64,000 nt of DNA from JADJOM01 sp963817435 (GCA_963817435.1 CAWFNY010000003.1:434001-498000), one strand, 5' to 3'. Shown: positions 42,874 through 52,221, counted from the stretch's first letter. Program-made: numbers and translations. The notes: generated by a model from the letters alone, not told the origin.

Positions 42874-43392
42874 ATGATTCCACGCAAGCCCTGGTTCGAG
42901 CGCCGCTTCACCTTCGACCTGCCCATCAGCGCGGCGCCCGGGCTCATCGAGCGCCTGCGCGGCACGCCGATCCGGCTGGAGCACCGGCTCAGCGGTCTCA
43001 CGATTCCGCAGCTCACCGCCCGCCACGGCGATCACTGGTCGATCCAGGAGAACGCCGGTCATCTCGGCGATCTCGAGCCGCTCTGGATGTCTCGCGCCGA
43101 GGACCTGGCGATCGGCCGCGCGACACTGCACCCCGCCGATCTCGAGAACCGGCAGACCCACAACGCGAATCACAATGCAGCGTCGCTCGCGGTGCTGCTG
43201 GGGCGGTTCCGCGATGCCCGTGCGGATCTGGTGCACCAGCTCGAGTCCGCCGATGAGGCCGACTGGGAGCGGAGCGCCATGCACCCGCGCCTCCAGACGC
43301 CGATGCGGCTGCTGGATCACGCCTTCTTCATCGCCGAGCACGACGACCACCACCTGGCGACCATCACCGGCCTGCTGCGCTACACCATCTGA
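42874..43392 (+). CDS. DinB-family protein
   Basis: A 172-residue four-helix-bundle protein of the DinB/YfiT-like superfamily. The metal-site His residues typical of the fold occur in WSIQENAGHLGDLE and near the end in FFIAEHDDHHLATI. These proteins are metal-binding and many act as thiol transferases (for example with bacillithiol or glutathione), but the substrate here is unknown. It sits 80 bases after msrB and 26 before the thioesterase gene, so it is probably in the same transcript. Confidence 0.82.
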   Translation: MIPRKPWFERRFTFDLPISAAPGLIERLRGTPIRLEHRLSGLTIPQLTARHGDHWSIQENAGHLGDLEPLWMSRAEDLAIGRATLHPADLENRQTHNANHNAASLAVLLGRFRDARADLVHQLESADEADWERSAMHPRLQTPMRLLDHAFFIAEHDDHHLATITGLLRYTI

Positions 43393-43418
43393 CCGCAACA
43401 GGATCGCCGAGAACTCCG

Positions 43419-43838
43419 ATGCCCGTTGATCCGTCCACCGAACGCTACGAACTTGCCATCCAGGTGGCTCCTGCGGACATCGACGAACTCGGCCATGTGA
43501 ACAACGTGGTCTATCTGCGCTGGGTCCAGGAAGCGGCGGTGGCCCACTGGCAGGCGGCCGCGACCGCGGCGCAGCAGGCGGAGCTCGCCTGGGTGGCGGT
43601 GCGTCACGAGATCGACTACAAGCATCCCGCGATGCCCGGCGAGCAACTGGTGGCGCGGACCTGGGTCGGGACCACCGACGGCCGCAGCTACGAACGTCAC
43701 ACCGAGATTCTCCGCCAGGCCGATCGCCGGCTGCTGGCGAGGGCCCGGACCCTCTGGTGCCCGATCTCGCGCCTGACCGGGCGCCCGACACGAGTCGGCG
43801 ACGACGTCCGGGCGCGGTTTTCCGTGCCCGCGTCGTAA
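43419..43838 (+). CDS. Acyl-CoA thioesterase, hotdog fold (FadM/YbgC-like)
   Basis: A 139-residue hotdog-fold thioesterase that should hydrolyse acyl-CoA. The family motif is VAPADIDELGHVNNVVYLRW, with the catalytic-site Asp and His, followed by HEIDYKHPAMPGEQL and ARARTLWCPIS. Short intergenic gaps on both sides suggest an operon with the DinB and DUF3224 genes. The physiological acyl group is unknown. Confidence 0.87.
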   Translation: MPVDPSTERYELAIQVAPADIDELGHVNNVVYLRWVQEAAVAHWQAAATAAQQAELAWVAVRHEIDYKHPAMPGEQLVARTWVGTTDGRSYERHTEILRQADRRLLARARTLWCPISRLTGRPTRVGDDVRARFSVPAS

Positions 43839-43874
43839 CCCGGCCGCCACGCTTTCCCCGACCAGAGGCATCTC

Positions 43875-44273
43875 ATGACTGCCCACGCCACCGGACCCTT
43901 CGACGTGAAGCTCACGCCGCGCGCTCCCGACGACAGCGCCGACACCTCGGCGCTCGGCCGCATGACGATCGACAAGCAGTTCCACGGCGACCTCCAGGCC
44001 ACCAGCCAGGGGCAGATGCTGGCCGCCGGGACGAGCATCAAGACGTCGGCCGGCTACGTCGCGATGGAGCGGGTGACCGGGACGTTGCAGGGCAAGCGCG
44101 GCACCTTCGTGCTGCAGCACAGCGCGACCATGAACCGCGGCGTGCCGACGCTCAGCATCACGGTGGTGCCGGATTCGGGCACCGACGAACTCACCGGGCT
44201 GAGCGGCAGCATGGAGATCATCATCGAGGGCAAGCAGCACTCATACGACTTCGCGTACACTATCACGCCGTGA
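43875..44273 (+). CDS. DUF3224-domain protein
   Basis: A 132-residue protein matching the DUF3224 pattern: ATGPFDVKLTPRAPDDS, RMTIDKQFHGDLQATSQGQM, GYVAMERVTGTLQGKRGTF, and PDSGTDELTGLSGSMEIII. The fold is a small beta-barrel related to allene-oxide-cyclase-like proteins. It has no signal peptide. The function is unknown; these genes are often found in clusters of small stress or detoxification genes, like this one. Confidence 0.85.
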   Translation: MTAHATGPFDVKLTPRAPDDSADTSALGRMTIDKQFHGDLQATSQGQMLAAGTSIKTSAGYVAMERVTGTLQGKRGTFVLQHSATMNRGVPTLSITVVPDSGTDELTGLSGSMEIIIEGKQHSYDFAYTITP

Positions 44274-44322
44274 CCCTGAGTCGCGACCGGCGTCCTCGTT
44301 CCCGCACGACCAGAGGCAGATC

Positions 44323-44763
44323 ATGGCATCGGAAGCACCGCAATCGCTGGCGAATCACTCCAGGGTCGTCCCCGGGTTTCACTATCTCACCGGAACGCTC
44401 GCCCTGGCCTACCTGGTGCTGGCCATCGTGCAGCTCGTGCGCCAGCCCGGGCTCAGCAGCCTCGGCGGCGTGCTGGTCGCGCTCATCCTGATCCTGCTGG
44501 GCTGGTACGTCCGGATCTTCCCGCTGAAGGCGCAGGACCGGGTGATCCGGCTCGAGGAGCGGCTGCGGCTCGCGCGACTGCTGCCGGCCGATCTGCAGCC
44601 GCAGATCGAGTCGTTGAGCGTCGGGCAGCTCGCGGCGCTCCGCTTCGCCTCCGATGCGGAGATTCCGGCACTCGTCCGCAGAGTCGTCGCCGAGAAGCTG
44701 ACCTCGCGGCAGGCGATCAAGGAGCTGATCAAGGACTGGCGGCCCGACCACCTGCGGGTCTGA
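44323..44763 (+). CDS. DUF6526-family two-helix membrane protein
   Basis: A 146-residue protein with two membrane helices (LTGTLALAYLVLAIVQLV and LGGVLVALILILLGWYV), then a cytosolic helical tail with KAQDRVIRLEERLRLARLLP and LSVGQLAALRFASDAEIPAL. This matches the DUF6526 family. The function is unknown. It lies in the run of small genes from msrB to the VanX-like gene, separated by about 50 bases on each side. Confidence 0.8.
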   Translation: MASEAPQSLANHSRVVPGFHYLTGTLALAYLVLAIVQLVRQPGLSSLGGVLVALILILLGWYVRIFPLKAQDRVIRLEERLRLARLLPADLQPQIESLSVGQLAALRFASDAEIPALVRRVVAEKLTSRQAIKELIKDWRPDHLRV

Positions 44764-44814
44764 GTGTTCATCGTCGCCAGCGCGCTCAACCGTTGGTACA
44801 CATCCGGAGGTCGC

Positions 44815-45547
44815 ATGCGCCCTTCCGCGCTCATTCTTGTCGCCGCCGCACTGGCCTGCCATCAGGCCCCAGTCTTCCACATCACGCCGGTGCGGCCGGT
44901 GGCCGAGTTGCGGGAGGAAGCGCTCCGCGCGACCCCGCCGGCCGAGGCGGGCCCCTTTCGGCCAGCCGACCTGGTCGAGGTCGTGACGCTCGACTCGACG
45001 ATCCACCTCGACATCCGCTACGCCACCATCGCGGAACTTCCTCAGCACGCCGCTGTACAGTCAGGCGCGCGCCTTCCTGCAGCGACCTGCGGCGGAGGCC
45101 GTCGTGCGGGTGAACCAGATGCTGCACGGCAAGGGCTACGGGCTCCTGATCCACGATGCCTACCGTCCCTGGTATATCACCAAGGTGTTCTGGGACGCGA
45201 CCCCGCCCAGCCAGCACGACTTCGTCGCCGATCCGGCGCACGGATCCCGTCACAATCGCGGCTGCGCCGTCGACCTGACGCTCTACGATCTCCGTACCGG
45301 CAAGCCGGTGCCGATGCCGAGTCTGTACGACGAGTTCTCGCCGCGCGCGAACCCCGACTACACCGGCGGCAGCGCGGCGCAGCGCCGGATGCGGGACTTT
45401 CTCCGGGCTTCGATGGAGGCGGAGGGGTTCACGGTCTACGAGCACGAGTGGTGGCACTTCGACTACAAGGACTGGAAGTCGTACCCGATCGGCAACACCC
45501 GATTCGAGGATCTGAAGGCCGCGGACAGCGGAGTGCACGCGCGCTGA
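44815..45547 (+). CDS. VanX-type D-Ala-D-Ala dipeptidase, lipoprotein, frameshifted
   Basis: Inferred product of about 243 residues: a lipoprotein-type signal (LILVAAALAC) and a VanX/DdpX zinc dipeptidase domain. The frame breaks near 45031 (one extra base): IHLDIRYATI continues in the next frame as RNFLSTPLYSQARAF. The catalytic set is intact downstream: IHDAYRPW, SRHNRGCAVDLTL (zinc His/Asp) and EHEWWHFDYK (Glu and His). It should hydrolyse D-Ala-D-Ala in the periplasm, for peptidoglycan recycling more likely than vancomycin resistance, since no vanH, vanA or two-component genes are nearby. A CGGAGG site precedes the ATG. Confidence 0.83.
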
Positions 45548-45548
45548 G

Positions 45549-46553
45549 CTACCCCTTCGCGGCCGGCGCCGGTCTCCGGAAGAGGGTGCTCGGCCGCAGA
45601 TTCACGATGCCGATACTGCCGACGATCATTGTGGCACCGATGAGCAGCCGGCCATCCACCTTCTCGTCGAGAAAGAGCGCGCCGAGCGCGAGGCCGACGG
45701 CGGGAATGACGTAGGTGACCATCGACGCGCGCCCGGCGCCGAGGGTACTCACGATCGAGTAGAAGATCAGGTAGGCGAGGAAGGTGTTGAGGAGCCCCAG
45801 GGCGATCATGGCGCCGAACACCCGGGGGGTGAGGTCGCCCCAGGGGGCGGGGGCGGGGCCGCCGAAGCGCGGGAGCGCGTAGGCGATGACGCCGCTGATC
45901 AGCGCGGTGACCGTCATCGCGCCCGCGGCGACGATGATCGGCTCCATCCGGTTCTGGATCGCCTTGCGGCTGTAGGTGCTGCCGAGTGCATAGCAGAAAC
46001 AGGCGATCACGATCGCCAGCTGGCCGATGAGATGCGCCGCCGGATCGCCCCCGACATCGCCCGACGTGCTGCGGCTCGCGAGCACCAGCAGTCCCAGGAA
46101 CCCCACCACCAGCCCCGTCACCTTCCGCACCGTCATCCGCTCGTCCGGAAAGACGAAGTGGGCCACCACCATCGTGAAGAGTGCCGCCGTACCCTGCAGC
46201 ACGGCGGCGACGCCGCTTTCGACCGTCTTCTCTCCCCAGGTGATCAGCGCGAAGGGGATCACGGTGTTCACGACGCCGACGATCAGCAGGGCCCGGATTC
46301 CGCTCCAGTCGCCCGGGGGCGTCTTGCCGCGGAGCCAGGCGATGAGGCTCAGACCGACGGCCGCGATGCCGGTGCGGACGAAGACCACCTGAAAGGTCGA
46401 GAGCTGCTCCACCCCGATCCGGATGAACAGGAAGGAGGAGCCCCAGACGAACGCCAGAATCCAGAAGCCGATCCACGCCCGTCGCTGAGTCACGGGGAAC
46501 ACTCGTGCGGGTCCGCGCGATGCACCGGGTCCGCCCGAGGGTGCGGCCGCCAT
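45549..46553 (-). CDS. EamA-family drug/metabolite transporter
   Basis: A 334-residue inner-membrane transporter with ten predicted helices in two EamA repeats: WIGFWILAFVWGSSFLFIRI at the start, ALLIVGVVNTVIPFALITWG, and in the second half LLNTFLAYLIFYSIVSTLG, then VTYVIPAVGLALGALFLDE. Substrates of this family range from amino acids to metabolites and cannot be told. The ATG at 46553 begins the first credible N-terminus. It is convergent with the VanX-like gene, one base apart. Confidence 0.87.
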   Translation of the reverse strand: MAAAPSGGPGASRGPARVFPVTQRRAWIGFWILAFVWGSSFLFIRIGVEQLSTFQVVFVRTGIAAVGLSLIAWLRGKTPPGDWSGIRALLIVGVVNTVIPFALITWGEKTVESGVAAVLQGTAALFTMVVAHFVFPDERMTVRKVTGLVVGFLGLLVLASRSTSGDVGGDPAAHLIGQLAIVIACFCYALGSTYSRKAIQNRMEPIIVAAGAMTVTALISGVIAYALPRFGGPAPAPWGDLTPRVFGAMIALGLLNTFLAYLIFYSIVSTLGAGRASMVTYVIPAVGLALGALFLDEKVDGRLLIGATMIVGSIGIVNLRPSTLFRRPAPAAKG

Positions 46554-46728
46554 CGCGGCGGGAATAGTAGGAGCGAGGCGCCTCCCCGTCCAACGAGGCG
46601 CAACCGGCGGCGGGGCGGCGTCCGTCCCGGCTGCCCGGACTGGCGAAGACGACCCTCGGCCCCCAGCTTTCGCGCGGTCGCCGATACCCGGCGGGCCAAC
46701 CGTCCCCTCAGGATCCAGCTCGAGTGCT

Positions 46729-47232
46729 ATGCCCGGCACCGCCGGCGACCCCACCACCGACCGTCGGCCGCCGCGTCCGCGAGGCGCGCGCTCCCTTCGC
46801 CTGATTGCCGCCTTCAAGCTCCTGCAGTCGCTCCTGCTGACCGGGGTGGCCCTGGCGACCCTCAACCTGCTGCGGCCGGAAGTCGCCGCCGACCTGCAGG
46901 AGTGGGTGGGCGACATGCCGCTCGACACGCAGCAGGACCTGGTGCGCCGGGCGGTGACCTGGATGCTCAACCTGCACCGCGGGCACGCGGAGACGATTGC
47001 GGCGGGCTCGCTGGCCTACGCCATGCTGTTCCTCGTCGAAGCGATCGGCCTCTGGCGCGAGCTGCGCTGGGCGGAGTGGCTCACCGTCATCGCGACATCG
47101 TCGTTCGTGCCGATCGAGGTCTATGAGGTGGTGCACCGCCCCCACATCATCAAGGCGATCGTCATCGCGGTGAACCTGCTCGTCGTCTGGATCCTGATCC
47201 GCGCCCTCCGTCGCCATCCGGAACAGCCGTGA
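46729..47232 (+). CDS. DUF2127-domain membrane protein
   Basis: A 167-residue protein with about four membrane helices. DUF2127 features include SLRLIAAFKLLQSLLLTGVA at the start, LAYAMLFLVEAIGLWRELRW and FVPIEVYEVVHRPHIIKAIV near the end. Its function is unknown. Its stop overlaps the GTG start of the next gene by four bases (GTGA), making it the first gene of a tightly packed operon with the PfkB kinase, BtpA-like protein, permease and esterase. Confidence 0.8.
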   Translation: MPGTAGDPTTDRRPPRPRGARSLRLIAAFKLLQSLLLTGVALATLNLLRPEVAADLQEWVGDMPLDTQQDLVRRAVTWMLNLHRGHAETIAAGSLAYAMLFLVEAIGLWRELRWAEWLTVIATSSFVPIEVYEVVHRPHIIKAIVIAVNLLVVWILIRALRRHPEQP

Positions 47233-48057
47233 AGGTCGTCGCGGTGGGCGAGTGCACTCTCGATCGCTATCCCCAGCGCGGTGTCGAGCGCGTCGGCGGG
47301 ATCTCGCTCAACTTTGCAGTCAACGCCCGCCGCGCGGGTGCGGACGAGGTCGCACTCGTCAGCTGCACCGGCACCGATGCTGGCGACGAGCTGATCCGCA
47401 CCTGGCTCACCCGGGCCGGCGTTTCCACCGCAGCAGGTGCATCAGCTTCCCGGGCAGACTGCATCACAGGTCATTCATCTCGCCGGTGGCGGCGAACGGA
47501 TCTTCCCGCCGGGGGGCTACGATTCCGGCGTCCTCGCCGATTTTCGGCTCGACGAGAGTGACCTGGCATGCATTCGCGGCGCCGATGTGGTGGCGGTGCC
47601 CGTCTTCAGGGAACTGATCCACCTGGTCGACGCGGTGATACACGATTCCGCCCGACGCGGCCTGCTCGTCGGTGATCTGCTCGATGGTGCCGATCTCGGC
47701 GCCGATCTGGGCGGGATCGACGCGCTGCTCGGTGCCTGTGATCTCCTCTTTCTGAGCGGCGATCTCGCGACCGTCGAACGCCTCCTCCCGCGCTCCGAAC
47801 GCAGCGGCACGCTGCTCGTCATCACGCACGGGGCAGCAGGGAGCACCGCGCTGCTCAACGGGCACCGCCACGCCGAGCCCGCGGTGCTAGTGCCGAGTGA
47901 GGAGCAGGTCGACACCACCGGGTGCGGGGACGCCTTCCAAGCCGCGTTCGTCGTCGAGTACCTTCGCCGCCGTGATATCCAGGCGGCGCTCAGCGCCGGC
48001 GCGATGCGCGCGGCCCAGGTCATCCGTCATCTCGGGGCGACGCCAGATGAGGGCTAG
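47229..48057 (+). CDS. PfkB-family sugar kinase (FrlD-like), frameshifted
   Basis: Inferred product of about 275 residues of the ribokinase/PfkB family. N-terminus VVAVGECTLDRYPQRGVER and GGISLNFAVNARRAGADEVA, then PGQTASQVIHLAGGGERIF, and the C-terminal signature QVDTTGCGDAFQAAFVVEYL with the catalytic Asp and anion hole. One extra base near 47433 shifts the frame after GVSTA; reading resumes as QVHQLPGQTAS. The start and middle resemble fructoselysine-6-kinase (FrlD), and an APC permease follows in the same operon as in frl clusters, but the substrate is unproven. It starts with GTG inside the DUF2127 stop. Confidence 0.82.
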
Positions 48058-48060
48058 AGG

Positions 48061-48853
48061 ATGAGCCGTTTCCGCGCGCTCTTTCCCGGGGCCTCGGCCG
48101 GTGATCGGGATGATCGCGCTGCCGCCGATGCCGGGCTACCCCGCGTTCACGAGCATCGATGCGCTGGTGGAGGTCGCGCTCGCCGATCTCGAGAAACTCG
48201 AGCTCGGCGGGGTGGATGGTGCACTGATCGAGAACGACTTCGACCAGCCGCATACCATGATTGGCGGGGCGGAGATCCACGCCGCGATGACTCGGGTGAC
48301 GCGCGAGGTGGTAGCCCGGGCCCGGGTCCCGATCGGCGTCGAGGTACTGCTCAATGACTGGCGCGCCTCGCTGGCGATCGCCTCGGTGACCGGCGCGCGC
48401 TTCATCCGGATGGACTTCTTCGTGGACCGGGTGACGACCAAGTGCGGCCCGTTCGAGCCGGAGCCGGAAGCGGTCCTCGCCTACCGGAAACTGATCCGCG
48501 CCGAGTCGGTGCAGCTCCTCGCTGATCTGCAGGTGAAGTACTCGACGCCGATCGGCGGCCCCAAGCCGCTGGGGCAGTCGGCGCGGGAGGCGGAACTCGC
48601 CGGGGCGGATGCGGTGATCGTCACCAGTCACGAGACCGGGATCGGCCCCGACCCAGCGGATCTCCGCGCCGCGCGGGCTGGCGCCCTCCCGATCCTGATC
48701 GGGAGCGGGCTCACGCCGGAGAATGCTCCCACGCTGATGCCGCTCGCCGACGGGGCGATCGTCGGGACCTCGCTCCGCAGCGGCCGCGGCGCGAGCGATC
48801 GGGTGGTCGCCGAACAGGTGAGCCGGCTGGTGCAGGCGGTCCGCTCGGCGTGA
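48061..48853 (+). CDS. BtpA/SgcQ-family TIM-barrel protein, frameshifted
   Basis: Inferred product of about 263 residues. It begins MSRFRALFPGASA at 48061 and, after one extra base near 48100, continues VIGMIALPPMPGYPAFTSID, the usual BtpA start. Other family segments: ALIENDFDQPHTM, GVEVLLNDWRASLAIASVTG, FIRMDFFVDRVTT, LLADLQVKYSTPI, and DAVIVTSHETG with a phosphate-site-like GSGLTPENA. BtpA/SgcQ proteins have a predicted phosphosugar-binding barrel and no established reaction. It follows the PfkB gene after three bases and overlaps the permease start, so it may act on the phosphorylated product of the kinase. Confidence 0.82.
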
Positions 48854-50250
48854 CGGTGACGGCATCCCTCGAGCGGCAGCTCGGCCTCGCAGCCGTCGTC
48901 GCCCTCGTCGCCGGGAACATGCTCGGCTCCGGCGTCTTCTTCACGCCGGGCGAACTCGCGGCGGTGGCGCAGCACCCCTGGCAGGTGCACTTCATCTGGG
49001 CGCTCTGCGGGCTGATCACCCTCTGCGGTGCGCTCACGCTCGCCGAACTCTGCCGCCTCCTGCCGCACGCGGGCGCCAGTTACCACATTCTGCGCCAAGG
49101 CTTCGGTCCGCTCTGGGGATTTCTCCTGGTGTGGATGGAACTCTGGATCAGCGGACCAGGATCGGTGGCCGGCGTCGCGATCGTGTTCGGTGAGTTCATG
49201 CACCGGGCGCTCGGGGCGCAGGCGGCGCTCTCCCCGGTGTGGTGGGGCATCCTGGCGATCGTCTTCTTCGCGGCGGTCAACCTCGCCGGCGTCACCTGGG
49301 GCGGCTGGGTGCAGGTGCTGGTCACGACGGTGAAGATCGCGGGCCTGGTTGCGCTGATCGGGGGTGCGTTCTTGCTAGCCCACGGCACGGAGGCCGTGGG
49401 GTACAGCACGGAGGCCGCGCGCTACGGCGCCGGAAGTGAGCCGGCACCGACCGCGTTCCTGCCGGGGCTGTTCGAGTTCTTCCGCTTCGCCGGCCTCGGC
49501 GTCGCGGCGGTGCTGTTCACCTACGACGGCTGGATCGACGTCTCGCACGTGGCCGGTGAGGTGCGCCGCCCCGGGCGGGACCTGCCGCTCGGACTCACCC
49601 TCGGCGTGACGCTGCTGACGCTCCTCTACTTGGTGGTGAACGTCGCCTATCTGCGCGTAGTGCCGCTCGCAGCGATGCGGGACTCCCCTACCACGATCGC
49701 TACCACGGTGGCCACCGCCGCGTACGGCCCGATTGGCGGGTCGCTCCTCAATGTCCTCATCCTGATTTCGATTTTCGGTGCGCTCGGCGGGCTGGTGATG
49801 ACGCTGCCGCGGCTCTTCTACACGCTGGCCGCGGCCCATGTGGAGGAGGCGACGGGTGCCCTCCGCTGGTTCTTCGCGCGGCTGGGCCGGGTCTCATCGA
49901 GGACCGCGACGCCGAACGGCGCGATCCTCTTCACCGCTACGACGGCGATCGCGGCGCTCGCCTTCTTCGGCTCGTTTTCGCGGCTGGTGAACTTCTTCGT
50001 GGTCCCGTTCCAGCTCATGAACATCCTGATGGTGGCGGCGATCTTCCGCCTGCGTCCCAAAGCGGAACCCGGTGACGGCTACCGAACGCCTGGGTACCCC
50101 TGGACGCCCCTCGTGTATATCGTCGTCATGGCGGGGCTGCTGGTCAGTGCGATCATCGCCCGCCCCCTGGATACCCTCGTCGGCACCGCGCTCGCCACCA
50201 CGGGCGTGCCGATCTATCTCTGGCTCAGTCGCGCACGAGCATCCGCATGA
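48850..50250 (+). CDS. APC-family amino acid/polyamine-type permease
   Basis: A 466-residue transporter with about twelve helices. APC features: GLAAVVALVAGNMLGSGVFF in the first helix, LCGLITLCGALTLAELCRLL, FTYDGWIDVSHVAGEVRRPG in helix 6 and GYRTPGYPWTPLVYIVV in the last third. It probably imports an amino acid or aminated sugar by proton or cation symport. The GTG start overlaps the BtpA-like stop (GTGA), and its end overlaps the esterase start (ATGA), so it is embedded in one operon with a sugar kinase. That context makes an amino-sugar or Amadori-type substrate attractive. Confidence 0.88.
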   Translation: MTVTASLERQLGLAAVVALVAGNMLGSGVFFTPGELAAVAQHPWQVHFIWALCGLITLCGALTLAELCRLLPHAGASYHILRQGFGPLWGFLLVWMELWISGPGSVAGVAIVFGEFMHRALGAQAALSPVWWGILAIVFFAAVNLAGVTWGGWVQVLVTTVKIAGLVALIGGAFLLAHGTEAVGYSTEAARYGAGSEPAPTAFLPGLFEFFRFAGLGVAAVLFTYDGWIDVSHVAGEVRRPGRDLPLGLTLGVTLLTLLYLVVNVAYLRVVPLAAMRDSPTTIATTVATAAYGPIGGSLLNVLILISIFGALGGLVMTLPRLFYTLAAAHVEEATGALRWFFARLGRVSSRTATPNGAILFTATTAIAALAFFGSFSRLVNFFVVPFQLMNILMVAAIFRLRPKAEPGDGYRTPGYPWTPLVYIVVMAGLLVSAIIARPLDTLVGTALATTGVPIYLWLSRARASA

Positions 50251-51317
50251 ACTCGATTCGCCTTTCGCGTCCCGGAGTCCTGACTCTGCTCTTCCTCGCC
50301 GCCCTGGCCGCGCCGAGTCAGGCGGCGGGGCAGAGCCGCATCGTCCATGACTCCGTGCACTCGAGCGCGCTCGAAGGCAACCTCTTCGGCGACAGCGCGA
50401 CGCGCGAGGTGCTGGTCTACCTTCCCCCCTCGTACGACCGGGAGCCCGAGCGCCGCTATCCGGTCCTCTACCTGCTCCACGGCTTCACCTCCCTGCCGAG
50501 CGAGTGGCTGGACGGGAGCTACCCGGGGCTCAACCTGCAGACGATGATGGACAGCCTGCTCGCCGCGGATTCCGTCGGCGAGTTCCTCATCGTGATGCCG
50601 GACGCCAATAGCCGGCTCGGAGGCGGGTTCTACACCAACTCCCCCGTGGCAGGTGGCTGGGCCGACTTCGTGGTGCGGGATCTCGTGGATTACATCGACG
50701 GGCACTACCGCACCGCCGCCGACCGGGCTCACCGGGTGCTCGCCGGTCATTCGATGGGAGGCTACGGTACTTTGGTGCTCGGCTTCGCCCATCCCCAGCG
50801 ATTCGGAATGCTGTACGCGATGAGCCCCGCGTGCGTGGCCTTCGAGGGAGAGCTGGCGCCGACCAGTGCAGTCTGGGCCGCCGCGGCCACTGAGACCAGC
50901 TACGTCGCGCCGCGGGCGCCGGCGGGAACGCGGTTCATCGTGGCCCTCGCGGCGGCGCTTTCACCGGCGCCTGGCACGCCGCGACGCTATGGGGAACTTC
51001 CCTACGAGCCGGATGCCGCCGGGAAGCTCGTCGCGCATCGCACGGTCCTTGCCCGCTGGCAGGCCCGCATGCCTCTCGGCCTGCTCCCCGCCTTTGCGCG
51101 GAGCAAGGAACGACCAGCGCTGCAGATCGAGTATGGTACCCGGGATCATCTCGCCTGCGTACCCGCCGGAGTGGCGGCCCTCACGCAGGCCCTGGACCGG
51201 GCCCGGGTGCGGTATACCCTCACGCCGTTCGACGGCGGCCACGTGGACAAAATGCCGGAGCGGATCGGCGGCGCGCTGCTGCCGACGGTACAGAAGTACT
51301 TCAACGCTGTGCATTAG
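50247..51317 (+). CDS. Secreted esterase D-like alpha/beta-hydrolase
   Basis: A 356-residue exported esterase with a signal peptide ending near QAAGQ. Family features: REVLVYLPPSYDREPERRYP, VLYLLHGFTSLPSEW, the nucleophile elbow VLAGHSMGGYGTLVLG near residue 170, an Asp-containing strand QIEYGTRDHLACV and a terminal GGHVDKM with the likely catalytic His. It is the last gene of the PfkB-BtpA-permease operon (ATGA overlap). It could release the transported substrate from an ester outside the cell. It is a distant paralogue of the esterase at 69-914. Confidence 0.87.
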   Translation: MNSIRLSRPGVLTLLFLAALAAPSQAAGQSRIVHDSVHSSALEGNLFGDSATREVLVYLPPSYDREPERRYPVLYLLHGFTSLPSEWLDGSYPGLNLQTMMDSLLAADSVGEFLIVMPDANSRLGGGFYTNSPVAGGWADFVVRDLVDYIDGHYRTAADRAHRVLAGHSMGGYGTLVLGFAHPQRFGMLYAMSPACVAFEGELAPTSAVWAAAATETSYVAPRAPAGTRFIVALAAALSPAPGTPRRYGELPYEPDAAGKLVAHRTVLARWQARMPLGLLPAFARSKERPALQIEYGTRDHLACVPAGVAALTQALDRARVRYTLTPFDGGHVDKMPERIGGALLPTVQKYFNAVH

Positions 51318-51474
51318 AAATCGCCTCACCGGTCGGGCCGGTTGGGGCGAGGCCGCGGGAGTCCTGGAGGGCGCGTGCGTAGCTGGCCCATCGCCGTTGC
51401 CCTCCCGAACGCAAAGCCGAGCGCCCGGAAGGACGCCGCGGCTGAGCCCCTGAAACACGAATAAGGAATCAGGC

Positions 51475-52221
51475 ATGACTGATCGCGTCGTCGTCATCAC
51501 CGGAGCGAGCAGCGGCATCGGCGCGGCGCTCGGCGAGTTGCTTGCTTCGCAAGGGGATTCGGTCGTGCTCGTGGCGCGCCGAGCGGAGCAGCTCAATGCG
51601 GTGGCGGCGCGATGCGCGGGGCGTGCGCTTCCAATCGTGGCAGACATGACGATACGGGCCGAGGTGCAGCGCGTCGTCGCGGCGTCGCTCACCCGGTTTG
51701 GCCACATCGATGTCTGGGTGAACAACGTGGGGCAGGGGATCACCCGGGTGCCGTCCGAACTCACCGACCACGATCTGGACGCGGTGATGCGCGTCAACGT
51801 GCACTCGGCGCTTTACGGGATGCAGGAGGTGCTGCCGCATTTCAAGTCGCGGAACGCCGGCCAGATCATCAACATCTCCTCCATGCTTGGCCGGATTCCC
51901 TTCGCGATGATCCGCTCCGCCTATGGTGCCGCCAAGCACTTCCTCAATTCGCTCACCGCCACCTTCCGCGAAGAGGTGCAGCAGACCCATGCAGGGATCC
52001 TGTTCACGCTCGTCTCGCCGGGGGTGGTACGCACCGAGTTCGGCGTGAACGCGCTGCATGGCGGTCCCGACTCGAGGAAGAACCCCGACAGCCAGAGCGC
52101 GGAGGAGGTGGCCGCGGTCATTGCCGGCGTGATCGAGGTACCGCGTCCCGACATCTACACCCGGGCGGGCGCGCGCGACCGGGTGGTCGGTTACTACAGC
52201 GGGACGGGAGTGGACCCCTGA
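51475..52221 (+). CDS. Short-chain dehydrogenase/reductase
   Basis: A 248-residue classical SDR. NAD(P)-binding loop VVVITGASSGIGAALGELL, NNVGQG in place of the usual NNAG, a Ser in INISSMLG and the catalytic YGAAK (SAYGAAKHFLNSL). VARR after strand 2 suggests NADPH preference. The substrate is unknown. Its stop overlaps the start of the PhzF-family gene by one base (TGATG), so the two are probably translated together. Confidence 0.9.
   Translation: MTDRVVVITGASSGIGAALGELLASQGDSVVLVARRAEQLNAVAARCAGRALPIVADMTIRAEVQRVVAASLTRFGHIDVWVNNVGQGITRVPSELTDHDLDAVMRVNVHSALYGMQEVLPHFKSRNAGQIINISSMLGRIPFAMIRSAYGAAKHFLNSLTATFREEVQQTHAGILFTLVSPGVVRTEFGVNALHGGPDSRKNPDSQSAEEVAAVIAGVIEVPRPDIYTRAGARDRVVGYYSGTGVDP

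Noticed and set aside
44815..45547. Vancomycin resistance locus
   Set aside because: Only the VanX-like dipeptidase is present. No ligase, dehydrogenase or VanRS-type regulators are nearby, and it carries a lipoprotein signal unlike cytosolic VanX.
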